Below, one piece after another: positions 34,430 through 45,165 of a stretch of 64,000 bases of DNA (positions within the stretch are counted from its first letter, which is position 1; each line of letters begins with the position of its first letter). Position numbers and translations under genes: made by a program. Below the pieces are notes generated by a model. It searched no databases, was not told the DNA's origin, and worked only from the letters and a program-made list of their open reading frames with translations. Source of the stretch: Trichobilharzia regenti (taxonomy: Eukaryota; Platyhelminthes; Trematoda; Strigeidida; Schistosomatidae); assembly GCA_944472135.2 (NCBI GenBank), contig OX235262.1, positions 27,885,362 through 27,949,361 of the forward strand, written 5' to 3'.

Positions 34430-34690
34430 ATCGATTGATTGGACCAAAGTGTTCGGTCTCAGGTTGACACGTCGGCTCCTTGTGCAGATGCTTCGACAGT
34501 GTCTGGGCATATAATTGGTGAATGGTGACTAGCACCGGAACCCAGGATAAGGCGCAGTGAGTTCCAGCCTCAGTGGGAACATCATCACTGGCTGAGGAAT
34601 ACAGGTACATCGAGCTGACGAGTCCCAATTAGGACGAAATCCTCATCCTGATTGGTATCCACTGCTAGTCACCATCCACCAATTAACTTC
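34430..34690. repeat. Smα-like foldback with near-intact hammerhead core
   Basis: A minus-strand tandem junction of Smα-like units (ending ATGGTGACTAGCACCGGAAC) folds back into a plus-strand part (34600-34690, ending CTAGTCACCATCCACCAATT). The plus part has CTGACGA, stem II GTCC/GGAC with loop CAATTA, and GAAA, all consensus (about 34617-34641). Helix I is reduced to about 2 bp and helix III is mispaired, so activity is unlikely. Confidence 0.75.
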
Positions 34691-34734
34691 TATTTACTAG
34701 AATTAATAAAAAATTAGTAACTGTCAGTGGACTT

Positions 34735-34800
34735 ACTGGTATTTGTTTGGAACGAAGAGTATTCTTTTCAATAAATCTCCTTCAGCCTCTTAAAGCTCTT
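34735..34800 (-). repeat. Penelope-like 3'-tail fragment
   Basis: Minus strand: GAGGCTGAAGGAGATTTATT then GAAAAGAATACTCTTCGTTC, the same tail block seen at 13.9 and 17.7 kb. Confidence 0.5.
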
Positions 34801-34984
34801 AAATAAAAACTGATATCATTGTAGCAATAACCAAAAATGCGATGAATATACATTTTTATTTTAAGACGTTAGGTATGGTTATAGATTTAAAATCAGATGA
34901 ATTTCAAGTTCTAAGGTAAGAAGATAAAGTGTAGTTGTATGAAATATCATAAGATAACCCTTATTTTGTCATACTTCGTGGAAC

Positions 34985-35275
34985 TCTGAAGACTGTCAGT
35001 AGAACGAATGGTATCCCATTGGGCCATATCATTGACATTGTCACTGATAGGCACTTGATGTCATGCAACAAAGGAATTTTTTCCGACTCCGAGCACCCAC
35101 TCTACCCGCAACTCCAACCTTGTGTCTTCTCAGGTAAAACCAGAAGTCTTTTCAGAAGATTTTATGAACTACGTCTAAGTATAAAAATTCTGCTATACCA
35201 TATTTGGTGGCACGTACTTTATGTGATGAAAATAGTGTCAGGCATGAACTAACTAACCTTCTTCGCACTACTAAA
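34985..35275 (+). mobile_element. Possible non-LTR C-terminal fragment
   Basis: A 77-codon open frame (35019-35252) contains DSEHPLYPQLQPCVF and RFYELRLSIKILLYHIWWH. Its layout resembles the extreme C-terminus of CR1/other non-LTR elements (HPL..., then a basic stretch, then a final hydrophobic segment). Weak call; could be coincidence. Confidence 0.35.
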
Positions 35276-35533
35276 TAAACCATTTCTTCCACCCTTACAG
35301 TACCAAACTTTGTTGTTATTGTATTGCTTATATTTATAATCCTCTCAATTTTTTGTTTTTATTTATTTATTTTTCATAAGTGTGAACATCGTTTAAGCTG
35401 TGTTACCACTGTTAATCTTGTATTTCCCCTAACTATACTATATCAACAGAACATTAGATTCAATATATGCTAAAATGTCCAAACTGAATCGAAAGTACTG
35501 TTTGAAACGAACTCACTGTTATTATTATTATTG
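35276..35533. other. AT-rich spacer ending in (ATT)n
   Basis: An (ATT)n run at about 35519-35533 abuts the SINE-D that follows. Confidence 0.5.
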
Positions 35534-35720
35534 GCACAGCGGTTAGGACGCTCGCCGACCATCCACATGGTCAGGGGTTCGATCCCCTGCCGACGCACAC
35601 CTGATATCTATGGTCGACCTGCAAAATTTGGGCTACCGATATCCATGCTGAAAATTCCATACTTGTACTAAAAAAATATGGCGTGGAATCAAACTGTAAT
35701 CAAAAAATTTTAAAAAAATT
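35534..35720 (+). mobile_element. SINE-D, tRNA-headed
   Basis: Head TGGCACAGCGGTTAGGACGC, perfect B box GGTTCGATCCC, body ACACCTGATATCTATGGTCG, end GTGGAATCAAACTGTAATC and a poly(A)/AT tail. Confidence 0.85.
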
Positions 35721-36754
35721 AAATTAAATTTAAAAAATTGTAATAGTTAATGATCTTAATTCGTGCTTGGAATATTTTTGACTTTATATCGTAAACGTGG
35801 ACAAATTCCTCTGGTTACTTTTGTTTTAATTTTTAATTTTATTTATATTTTAAGTAAATCAGATGCAATATTGTGACAAATGCTGAGAATTCCATTCTGT
35901 ATTATAAGTACTGTTTTTGGAATAAAGTAAATTATTATTATTTCTCCTCCGCTTTTAATTAGACTAAATGTGTAGTTCAAGTCTTAGCTATGATAAATAC
36001 ACTTGAATTCATCACTGGATAGCTACAGACAGTTGGAGAGAGGCTCTGGACCCTTTTGCTGCATGACATCATTCACTAGGTTATTAAGCCTACTAAAAAG
36101 TCTAGCGCGGGTGGCTGTCATACAGGTAACTAAAAACTATACCACATATTATTATCTTCATAAGGATTTCAAGGTGAATTGAACTCACCATGTTTTATTA
36201 TTCACACCTTTAGTGTTAGTCAATACACTATAAAAGTTAATAATAATAATAATAATTCAGTATTTCCATGAAAATAGTATTCATATGGAATTAGAATATA
36301 CTAAAAAGCTGAATTACAAATACAAAAATGAACAAACAAAACAACAACAAAAAACATGAATTCATTGAACATGTATATTGTGATGGGCATGAGCTTGTAA
36401 ATGAAGCGCTAATTAGAAGAACTATGAACAGAAATCAAACAAACCCAGAGAGATCATGTTGTTTGTTTTCATCACCTATTGAATAAAAATTTTTTTTTAA
36501 ACACCTCGTGTATTTACACCAATTTATGAATAAGTCATAGTTTCCCTCTTCTCAATAATTAGGGCGATGAAAATAGAACTTAAGTTTGTTCATTGTTTGT
36601 GGAAAACATTTTTTTTCTCGTATGCATGAAAATAACCACTGTAAATTTCTTCTAGAGCATGTCAAAGTGAATTTAAATTCCCACATACTCAGCCACAGAA
36701 TTAACATCAATAGCTAACAATCCCTTTTTCTAATAGAAAGTTTACCTTTACCTA
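35721..36754. other. AT-rich spacer
   Basis: No gene seen. (AAT)n at about 36238-36257 and ACAACAAAAAAC-type runs near 36340. Confidence 0.5.
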
Positions 36755-37320
36755 GTGTTGATTTGTAAGGAATAGATTTGTTTATACGAGTTTGACCACA
36801 AATCGATATTAGTTAGAGAACTATTGAAAACTATCAGGAAGTGCTGGACAGTGCTGTTTCTGTGATCCTAGTTTGGGAATCATCAGCAGTATGCAACCAC
36901 TGTCACGGTTAGAACCCAGGACCTTCCAGTTACAAGGCAAGCTGGCTTGTATACCATTCAGCCACTGGAACCCGACTCAATCACCAACCCGTGGATTCTA
37001 ACTTCTATAAATTCGTGATTTAGCATGATCATAAACTAACCAATGTCATCGGTTGGAAATCAATCCTCACACATGACTAGTTGAATCTCACTGATCACAA
37101 CTTCTCACTAGAACTCACTGCAGGAAACTCCGTCCTGTAGCAAGCCACTAGGGAGCATTAGATTAATTTTCAAGAGTTTGTTTGTAAGGATTAGATTAAT
37201 TTTGACGAGTTTGACCATGGATTGATATCAGTTAGAGAACCGTTGAAAACCACTAAGGATTACTGAACATCTATTTCATCATCGACAGTAGGCACCTGTG
37301 ATCGGTCAAACTCCACGAAG
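36755..37320 (-). mobile_element. SINE-A tandem pair (direct)
   Basis: A long unit (36755-37170): tail, hammerhead relic, head, and an upstream module of about 200 bp ending in the CCTGTAGCAAGCCACTAG region. It is followed directly by the tail and hammerhead part of a second unit (37171-37320). In the first, the minus strand keeps CTGATGA (about 36896-36890), but four bases (CACA) are inserted between stem II and GAAA. Confidence 0.75.
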
Positions 37321-38094
37321 TTTACCATAATTTTGGTTCTGTTGTGTCCTTTTACCTGTATAGTCTAATTGATAAGTCTTAAGTTGACTTTCTGGACAAT
37401 AATATCAGTGATGGTTTCAGCTCAGAAAATAAAACAATCCCAAAAAACATTCATTTATATTCCAGATCTCTATTCCAGCAACTTACTAGATATTACTTGT
37501 AGCCTAGAGAATGGTATTAAAAGATAATCTTAAATTTTGGATTTATACTTAACGATTTAAATAAGGAGGACTGTTAAGTGCATCATAAAACTGAAAGAGA
37601 ATTTCGAAAAAGGAAATCAACTTTGACTGATGATATGAAAAATATGCTCCCCATTCGCTTTCGTTTTCTCTCCGAAAGCAACACTTCAGGAACAGCACAG
37701 TGTCTTTAGAGAATGGATCATACCAAGTGATTGGAAAAGATTATACAGAAATAGCAAAATGAACTCAACAATCACATTATAAACTGATTAATTTCAGTCT
37801 TTACGTGTTTAAAGTACTACTCCACGGTAATATCTCTTAAGATTACAACAATGAAGTACACCAAGCTTATGATGAACATCTTTAAAAATTCCTCCTGATG
37901 GAAGCACCTGTCTCTACAATTTAACGGTCAATTAATCTTATTAATTACATGTTTAAGTTCAGTCCACTAAACGGATCATGGAACACTTGCTACGCTGAAT
38001 GTAATTCGTTTTGTGAGAAACTAAAATGACTCTATAATACGTTTTGGCGAAGAACCACTGCTAGTAACGAATATTTGAAAAGCCTTATAAATAA
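37321..38094. other. Spacer, no feature seen
   Basis: Ordinary AT-rich sequence. Confidence 0.5.
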
Positions 38095-38330
38095 TATGGC
38101 ATTGATGGCATAGGGGTTAGGACGCTCACCGACTATGACCATGGTCCGGCGTTCGATCTTCGGCCGACGCGCTCCTTTACCTTGCTAAGCCAGAAATAAA
38201 GCTGGTAAAGACGAAAGGTTGAGCGTGAGGCTAGCAACTCCATCGCATAGAAATAGTCACCACCGCTACCAAAACTTCAAGCCTGTAGGTTGAAGCCCCC
38301 TATGTTCCACTGGAAACGTGAAAGAATAAA
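38095..38330 (+). mobile_element. SINE-C, tRNA-headed
   Basis: Head TGGCATAGGGGTTAGGACGC, B-box-like CGTTCGATCTTCGG, body GTGAGGCTAGCAACTCCATC, end TTCCACTGGAAACGTG. Confidence 0.82.
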
Positions 38331-38374
38331 AAAAGATTGTTAACATAAGACACTCCTACAAAGCAACACTTGAT

Positions 38375-39020
38375 ATTGAGATTTATTGAGAACTAAAAGT
38401 TAGTGGAAAAATTAACAAGTTTGATAACAGAGTGATATCAATTAGAAACCCACTGAAACCCACAGAGTAATGAATGGCTGTTTCGTTTGGAAATCTTTAT
38501 AAGTCTGATGTCATTACCCCCACAGATGAACTAACCCAGGATCTACAGGTTACTAAATGAGCCCGTTGACCATTTAGCCAACGGGGCAGTATCCAGTGAT
38601 CCATAAATTCTCACTTCTGCCACTTCATGACATATACCATGATCTCTAGCCACTGTCATCGGTGGTTATCTGTCCACACGCCGGACTTGGTGAATGCCTG
38701 TGGTCACGAGTTCCTACTAGGGCTTCCTACAACGTCACCCTGTTGTCAGTCACTAATGAACACTAGATTTCAAATGTTTGTTTTCAGGGATATGGTTAAC
38801 AGAATTTAAAACTGACTGGTTACAGGGTTCCTTCCCATTAGGTGAATACCCAACGAGTTGGTGTTGTAACCTGAAGGCTCTTGATTCCATCCCTTTTATA
38901 GTCATAGAAGCGTACTACTGAAGAGTTCCAAGCGAGGACGAACACGGCTGTCCAGTACCCCTCTCCCGGCAGGTTTTTTCAATGGTTCTCCAACTTTATT
39001 CAATTTGTGATCAATTTTTA
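38375..39020. repeat. SINE-A pair, opposite orientation
   Basis: A decayed long minus copy (38375-38790) abuts a plus copy (38815-39020). The plus hammerhead (about 38912-38957) has CTGAAGA and a G-U-containing stem II (GTTC/GGAC). It also has an extra C after GAA and one mismatch in helix I. Confidence 0.65.
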
Positions 39021-39794
39021 AAAAAAATATTTAGCTCACAATTATCAATTATCTGCTTCATACTAAACATGACAATCATGAAAGAAAACACAAAAGATAG
39101 TTTTAACTTATATGAGCGTTTTTTCAAAGCCATTTCACGTCAACCAGTAGGGCTTTCAAATCAAATATAATAAGAGAGACTGGAAGGGTGATTGTTTTGA
39201 TGATCCTATCAAAAATTTGCTGAGATAATCTAATTGATTTCGGAGACGAACTGTTTAGTCTAGTATTTAGTTAATTATATTTGAGCTTCTTATACAGTCA
39301 TATTATAGTGGGAGATATAAGACAAAATCATCTTCGTATTTTGGTTTACTACACACAAACTGGAAATAATTATATTCTAAAGCATTTATACGTAAGCATA
39401 TATATATATATATATATATAACTGGTATAAAATGAATAATTTTCATTTTCTAGTTTGTTATGCAATCACAAAGTTAAATGTATACATGTATATATCTTTT
39501 TGTAATCATTCTGACTTCTACCTTATCAGTGTAGATTAGGCTTTTTTCATACATCAGATATGAAATGAACTAAAGACATTGACTGATTCCGCGTAATCAT
39601 CACCGCAATTATTACTATTATTACTGCTAGTATTTATTATCACTGCTCACGCTTAATGCTCAAATTTATCACGTTTTGAACAAGTGAATACTTAAAACAC
39701 AAAAGAAATTTATCACAAAAATGATGATTCATCAGATTTTGATATAAACATTCCCAAAATTTTGAAACGATGATAACTTATTTGTTGTTGTTGA
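39021..39794. other. Spacer with (AT)n
   Basis: (AT)n at about 39398-39421. No gene seen. Confidence 0.55.
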
Positions 39795-39961
39795 TTACAG
39801 CTTGATTCGACACTATATATTTTTTTTGGTACAGCTGTGGAATTCTCAGCTGTGATATCGGTAGCCCAAATTTTGCAGGCCGATCATAGATATCAGGCGT
39901 GCGTCGGCAGGGGATCGAACCCCGGACCATGTTCATGGTCGGCGAGAGTCCTAACCGCTGT
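39795..39961 (-). mobile_element. SINE-D, tRNA-headed
   Basis: Minus strand with B box GGTTCGATCCCC (about 39923-39912), body CTGATATCTATGATCGGCC, and the end at TGATTACAGCTTGATTC (inverted). Confidence 0.82.
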
Positions 39962-40910
39962 TTTCAAGTGTTGCTTTGCAAGGATTCCATTGATTTCAAG
40001 TTTGATGGTGAACTGACTTTAGTTAGAAAAGTATTTAAAACCAGAGAGCGTTGGAGATCTGTTTCGTTTGGAACTTTTCAGCTGTACTCACTCACATACA
40101 CCACAGATTAAACCCAAGACTTTCAGATTATAAAAGTATGTTCAAATATTGGGACGGAAGCTAATGACCCGTGAACTCTAACTTCTGCAAATTTTGCGAA
40201 ATATAACGCAACCAATAGCCAATTTCATTGTCGATGAGTATCTGTCCATACGCATGAAGAAGAGCTAAGGTTAGGTAAGATATCTTTGAGTTGCTGGGTG
40301 AACATCGGACGGCTACTGAAGGATAGACAGAGACATGCAGAGTAGAAAGTTTTCTTCATCGCCCTGGTTAAACGTTGGGATAGAATCTCCGCAGGAGTAT
40401 CTCCCTTGAATAGGAGACGTAAAAACGAGAAAAGAGGATGGTTCCGTCAAAAGTACCATATTTAGAAAGCTAGAGACCAAAGCTCAGTACACACACTTCC
40501 TGAGCTTCGTACTGATGAAATACAAACGTAATCTAATCAGGTGCTTAACATTTAGAGCGAGGTCTACTTGTTTCGAAGACTACGTAGAGAAAGAACTCCA
40601 GGTCATCCGATACATTCTAAGCGAGAACGGATATCCAGAGAAGTTTATTAAAGCCAACATAGGTTACAATAGTCGTAAACATGAACTGGCAACGGTGGAG
40701 AAAAAGCCTCTGTTTTTAGATCTCCAATTCAAGGGAGATATTCCTGCGGCGATTCTATCGCAACGTCTAACCAGGGCGATCAAGAAAACTTTCTATTATG
40801 TCCATACGCCTAACTTGGTGGCCGTCATTGGTCACAACTTCTTATTAGAACTTTGGAAAACGTCATCCTATAGACAGTCACTAGTGAGCGCCAGATAATA
40901 ATTAGAGAGA
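39962..40910 (-). repeat. SINE-A long unit split by a Penelope-like insertion
   Basis: A decayed minus-strand SINE-A (39962-40253) resumes at 40799-40910 (TTGGTCACAACTTCTTATTAG). The break repeats TGTCCATACGC exactly, which is the target duplication of the P4 insertion. Confidence 0.7.
40254..40798. mobile_element. P4 Penelope-like insertion, foldback, 11-bp TSD
   Basis: 545 bp between perfect 11-bp repeats TGTCCATACGC (40243-40253 and 40799-40809). The left part (about 40412-40254, minus) encodes FKGDTPAEILSQRLTRAMKK then SFSSRPMFTQQLKDILPNL, the Penelope linker. The right part (about 40413-40798, plus) encodes the RT C-terminus and the same linker: CLTFRARSTCFEDYVEKELQ, LSENGYPEKFIKANIGYN, KKPLFLDLQFKGDIPAAIL. 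The two linker copies form inverted arms (about 40335-40412 and 40730-40798). Both ends fall inside coding sequence. Catalytic RT residues are absent, so it is dead on arrival. Confidence 0.85.
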
Positions 40911-41423
40911 AAATGAAAACGATGTATTCATTGCCGGTGTCATAGGGAATGTGACACTACTGAATGCTTGTACAGACTGTAACTTCATACTAATTAATAC
41001 ACGGTGGCCAGGAAGAATTAACAAGACATCAAAGTGTTTATCGAATTAACAAATTTTAAAATATAAAATATGGTTAAGAAGGATGTTTAAAATTCATTCA
41101 CTATAAATCAGCAGGGAAATATCAAATGTTTATGAATGAGAAAAATTTACCCACCTTCTCAACAAAGTTTTGATATGAAGTCCATATATGCATAACTAGC
41201 CAGTTTTCATGATATCATAACTGTAGATAAAACTATAACGCTAGAAAACACACATATATATTTTATCATAACAGTTTTTGTGATTTAATTCTACTATCGG
41301 ACATGTATCCGATTATGTATCTGTGATTCTTGTCGTGCATGTCATAATAGGCAATACAACACTCTCTCAAAAGGCCTTCTACACAAATTCTCCTGTATAA
41401 ATCTGAACAGAACTATCAAATGA
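40911..41423. other. Spacer, no feature seen
   Basis: AT-rich, nothing recognised. Confidence 0.5.
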
Positions 41424-41436
41424 AGGAAAAATTATT

Positions 41437-42530
41437 TAGAAAATCAAAACAAGTGATTTAGTGAAGAGACTCTTTTCAACGAATTTATCATCAAGCTGTA
41501 CAATCGTAAATATATGGTTTTTAAGAAGTTATATCCAATGAGGGAATTGAATCATAGGTGTGAATGCATATTCATTCCCTGCTGTATCTCTGAGAATTGC
41601 CTTTACTAGTCAACCATTACTGTTTAATAACCTGATGAACAAGATCCAGCTGTTGACCAACTCTATGTGTGTTTATCAATTCACTTGCTCGTATGGAGCT
41701 AGGTATATCGGTCGTTCAACTCGAGTTTTGCCCAAAAGGATCCAAGAACACTATCCTGCATGGTAGTTACGAAGAGGTGGAAGTGGAGCAATAAGAAGCA
41801 CGATCATTGATCATCTGGTCGATAATGACCACCCTACAAGGCAAAGAGTAACTTAGCCAAATTCCTACGTACCCAACTCATCTGTATTGCTGAAGCCATC
41901 TTGGGCTATCGAAACAGAAAAGCCAGATCTCTGTTTACAGAAAAAGTTCTTTCAACCCCTCCAACTTTCATGGTCTTAATCCCTCTATGTTAAAGTATGG
42001 TAATCCCTAATCATATTTCGGCTCTACCAATTTTTCGTTTTTCCATTTTTGCCTATTCAATTTGTGTACTCTTCCTTATTACGTCAATTGTTACTATTAT
42101 TACTATTCTCACTTTGAACTGTCCCCGGTATTATTTCACTTGTTCCACTTGTCATTCTAAATCAATTCTTTTTTACAACGTTAAATTCTATGCTGTCGAA
42201 TTTCACACAATATTACGTAACGTTTTTATTTGATTCGATTTGTCTACCACTCCTATAATTGCACAGCCTTTTTCAAGTTCTATCCATCCTATGAATTATT
42301 CTATATATGACATTAATTTGCTTTGCCACTTGACATTTAACTACGATTATAATCACAAACATTTTAGTTTTTAATTGCATTTCATAATACTATTATTATT
42401 ATTTCATGCATTCACACCTAAGATTCATTTCCCTCACCGGATATAACTTCTTAAAATACCATATATATACGATTGTACAGCTGAATCACTTGTTTTGATT
42501 TTCTAAATGTTACAATGGGGATTTTTTATG
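41437..42530 (+). mobile_element. P4 Penelope-like insertion, GIY-YIG domain, 13-bp TSD
   Basis: 1094 bp between perfect 13-bp repeats AGGAAAAATTATT (41424-41436 and 42531-42543). The left end (41437-41536) is an inverted copy of the 3' tail found at about 42434-42510, apart from a gap of roughly 40 bp. Between them the plus strand encodes the linker end SLRIAFTSQPLLFNN and the GIY-YIG core CVYQFTCSYGARYIGRSTRV with RIQEHYP (open in 41560-41766). The frame then decays toward the 3' tail. The motif pattern (YQF/YIGR/EH) is the Penelope endonuclease. The RT is absent. Confidence 0.86.
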
Positions 42531-42709
42531 AGGAAAAATTATTGACAAACAGGTTAGCCTGCTGTATATGAATACAAAGAATAAGACAGTAAACATTCAA
42601 CAGAAGGAGAGGAACTCTGTGAAAAATACTGTGGTGGATGGGGGGTGATACAGACAATGTGTTCTAACGAAATATTATTCTTATATGCAATACTATTTTT
42701 TTTATTCCT

Positions 42710-42868
42710 TTACGTTCCCAGTGGAACGTGGGGGGCTTCAAACTAGAGGCTTGAAGTTTCTGTAGCAGTGGTGTTTATTTCTAGGCGATGGAGTTACTAG
42801 CCTAATGCCCAACCTTCCCTCTTTACCAGTCTTACTACTGACGTGGCGAGGTAAAGAAGTGCGTCGGT
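42710..42868 (-). mobile_element. SINE-C, 5'-truncated
   Basis: Inverted 3' end CGTTCCCAGTGGAACGTGGG through the body; the tRNA-like head is cut at about 42868. Confidence 0.75.
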
Positions 42869-43773
42869 ATACCTTTACTTCCGTGTCTTACCTTCTGGTG
42901 TTACAGTAATATTTAAACACAGGCTAACATTTTAACTACATCGATCAGAAAAGGAAATAATTTGAAATTTAGTGTCACATTCAGCTTCATTTGTATCAAT
43001 TCCTAGTCAGTTAAAGGTATCACAAAACCAGCTTGAACAAACTCATAGTATTCACGTGAGACATACACTTGTTAACCTGACTAAAACTAACTGATAAATA
43101 ACATCTCAAAATGATCATATGAATATAATTAAGAATTCTTAAATTCACTTGATAATGAGTGACGCACGAATGTGTAGTACACAATGAAATATCTTATACT
43201 CAAATTTCACCCTACTCACTAACTGTGAAGAAGACAACAGAAAGAAGACCAGGAAGTCAACTGATTTTACAAGGGTAATCTAATTCAAGTTTATCGTCAG
43301 TGTATTTATTTGAAATCATATGAAGTGACACATTCAACTGGCACACAACTACTGATATCTAATGCATGATGGTTGTAGGCGAAATGAAAATTGTCAGGTA
43401 TGGTGTTTTTTAAGGAGTTCGGTTCTTAACCTCACGTCCAACCTTCTCTCTTCGTAAGAGAGATTTAAGACTAATGGTGGTCAGGGATCGAACCTCGGAC
43501 CATATATAACTGCTTGACGGTCATCCAACTACTGTGACACTGACTTACAGGTCCATATAAATAATGATAACATAAATTGTCAATGGCAGTAATGGAAGTA
43601 GATTTTGGTAACATCACTATTTGTGATATAGTGTATAAATAATGTGCTGTTATTTCATCTGTCCAACTGCTACTCCTTATATACGTCTAATATGTAAATA
43701 AACAATATTGTATTTTATAAAAATGGATTTCCATATTAAGACATTTGCTCACACAGACAACCGCAAACACCTA

Positions 43774-43816
<43 letters not shown>

Positions 43817-44174
43817 AGGTACGCCCATCAAGCACTATAAAGGTTGACTGTTCAGAAACTGTACATACGCTAAGACAGTAAGTTGACACTTCTCTTTGTC
43901 ATTTTTATGCATAGACTAGACTTTGAGTTATAAAATAAGATAAAAATTAGAACTTAGTGAGTTGAAAGTGATATCATAGGAAATCATTTAAACACTTATC
44001 TATCACGAACTGTTAGAATACCACCATCATCCTCGATTTTCAAGTGATAAAAGGGCGGAAAAGTAAGTAAGTAAGTAAGTCATCGGAAGCCAACTAAATG
44101 AGTGAACTGTAAAAGAATCATCTCTGCTCCTAAAAATGATCTAACATCCAACTTTATTTGTGCTTTGATTATAC
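42869..44174. other. Spacer with SINE-C relic and microsatellites
   Basis: About 43410-43550 is a minus-strand SINE-C relic (GTCAGGGATCGAACCTCGGA). (AT)n at 43776-43814 and (TAAG)n at 44062-44079. No gene seen. Confidence 0.5.
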
Positions 44175-45165
44175 ATGGCTGAAGAATCTTGTATTATCAT
44201 TATTGCTCCCTTGGGTTCCTAGTGGAACACAGGACTTCAACTGCACGCCTGCATTTGCTTCTGTCTTCCTTCTGCTGTACTTTTCACCTGCATCCATGTT
44301 AGTCCATACTCTTTCAACTCCTCTTTGCACAATCTCCTCCATGTCACCCTTGCACTAACGTCCCATTCGCCGCTACCCTTTCGGCCTGGTTCCACTCGAG
44401 CAATGGCCTGACGCGCGCGCGATGTCACTAACTGGCCTCCTCAGCCACGAGTGTCCAATCCATCTCCACTTTCTCCTGCATATTTGCTGTTGTTGGGCGA
44501 TTGGTTCTTGTTTTGTTTTGTTTGTTCCCAGCCATAATTTCTTGTTGGCGATTCTTTCCGGCCCGGCCCGGCCATCTGATCTGATCTTCAGTATAGAGCC
44601 AGCGAAGACATTTAGTTGTTGATAAAGGTTTGCAATAGCCAGCCTGTTGGAAATATTCTTTGTGACCCACCCGCCCGCCAAGTTTCTGATCCGATCCGTA
44701 AAGAAGAACTGACTGACATGACGTTGTTTGTATTGAAAATCCGACCGAATTTTGTTGTTGATTCTGGCTGAGTGACGAAGATTTCCAGATTGGTTGTTTC
44801 AGGTTGATGAATGTGTGTGTTTCTCGCCTTCCCGATTCTCGCTCGATTTGACATCCTCGTTCGTTCCGACTGCGTGTAGTTGAGACAATGCTCCCTAGAC
44901 AAGTGAATGAAGTAACTAACCTCTTTCAAATCCCTCCCGTTGACGGTGATTCGCGCTTGATGTTGCTGTTGTTGTTGTTGTTGTTGTTGACTGGTTGGTT
45001 ATTTTCATAACCTCCGTCTTGTCTATGTTCACCTGCAGTCCTGTCTTCGCCGGCTGCTTTTTCGCTCGCTTGTAAGTCTTCGATCTTGTGACAGTGACAT
45101 CAAACATAAATCATCCACGCGCGAAATCCAGGTCTTCTAGGTTCTTCTAGGTTCTAGAAGAATCT
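44175..45165 (-). mobile_element. N1 fragment, GC-rich subfamily
   Basis: Minus-strand counterpart of the 22-23.1 kb copy: TVTRSKTYKRAKKQPAKT, VNIDKTEVMKI, ARITVNGR-like, EVSYFIHLSREHCLNYTQSE and SRARIGKARNTHIHQPE. It ends at GAAGTCCTGTGTTCCACTAG (44240-44221). Frameshifted, with the FADD box missing. A 13-bp stretch absent from the 22-kb copy lies near 44663-44675, so the two were not copied directly from each other. Confidence 0.83.
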
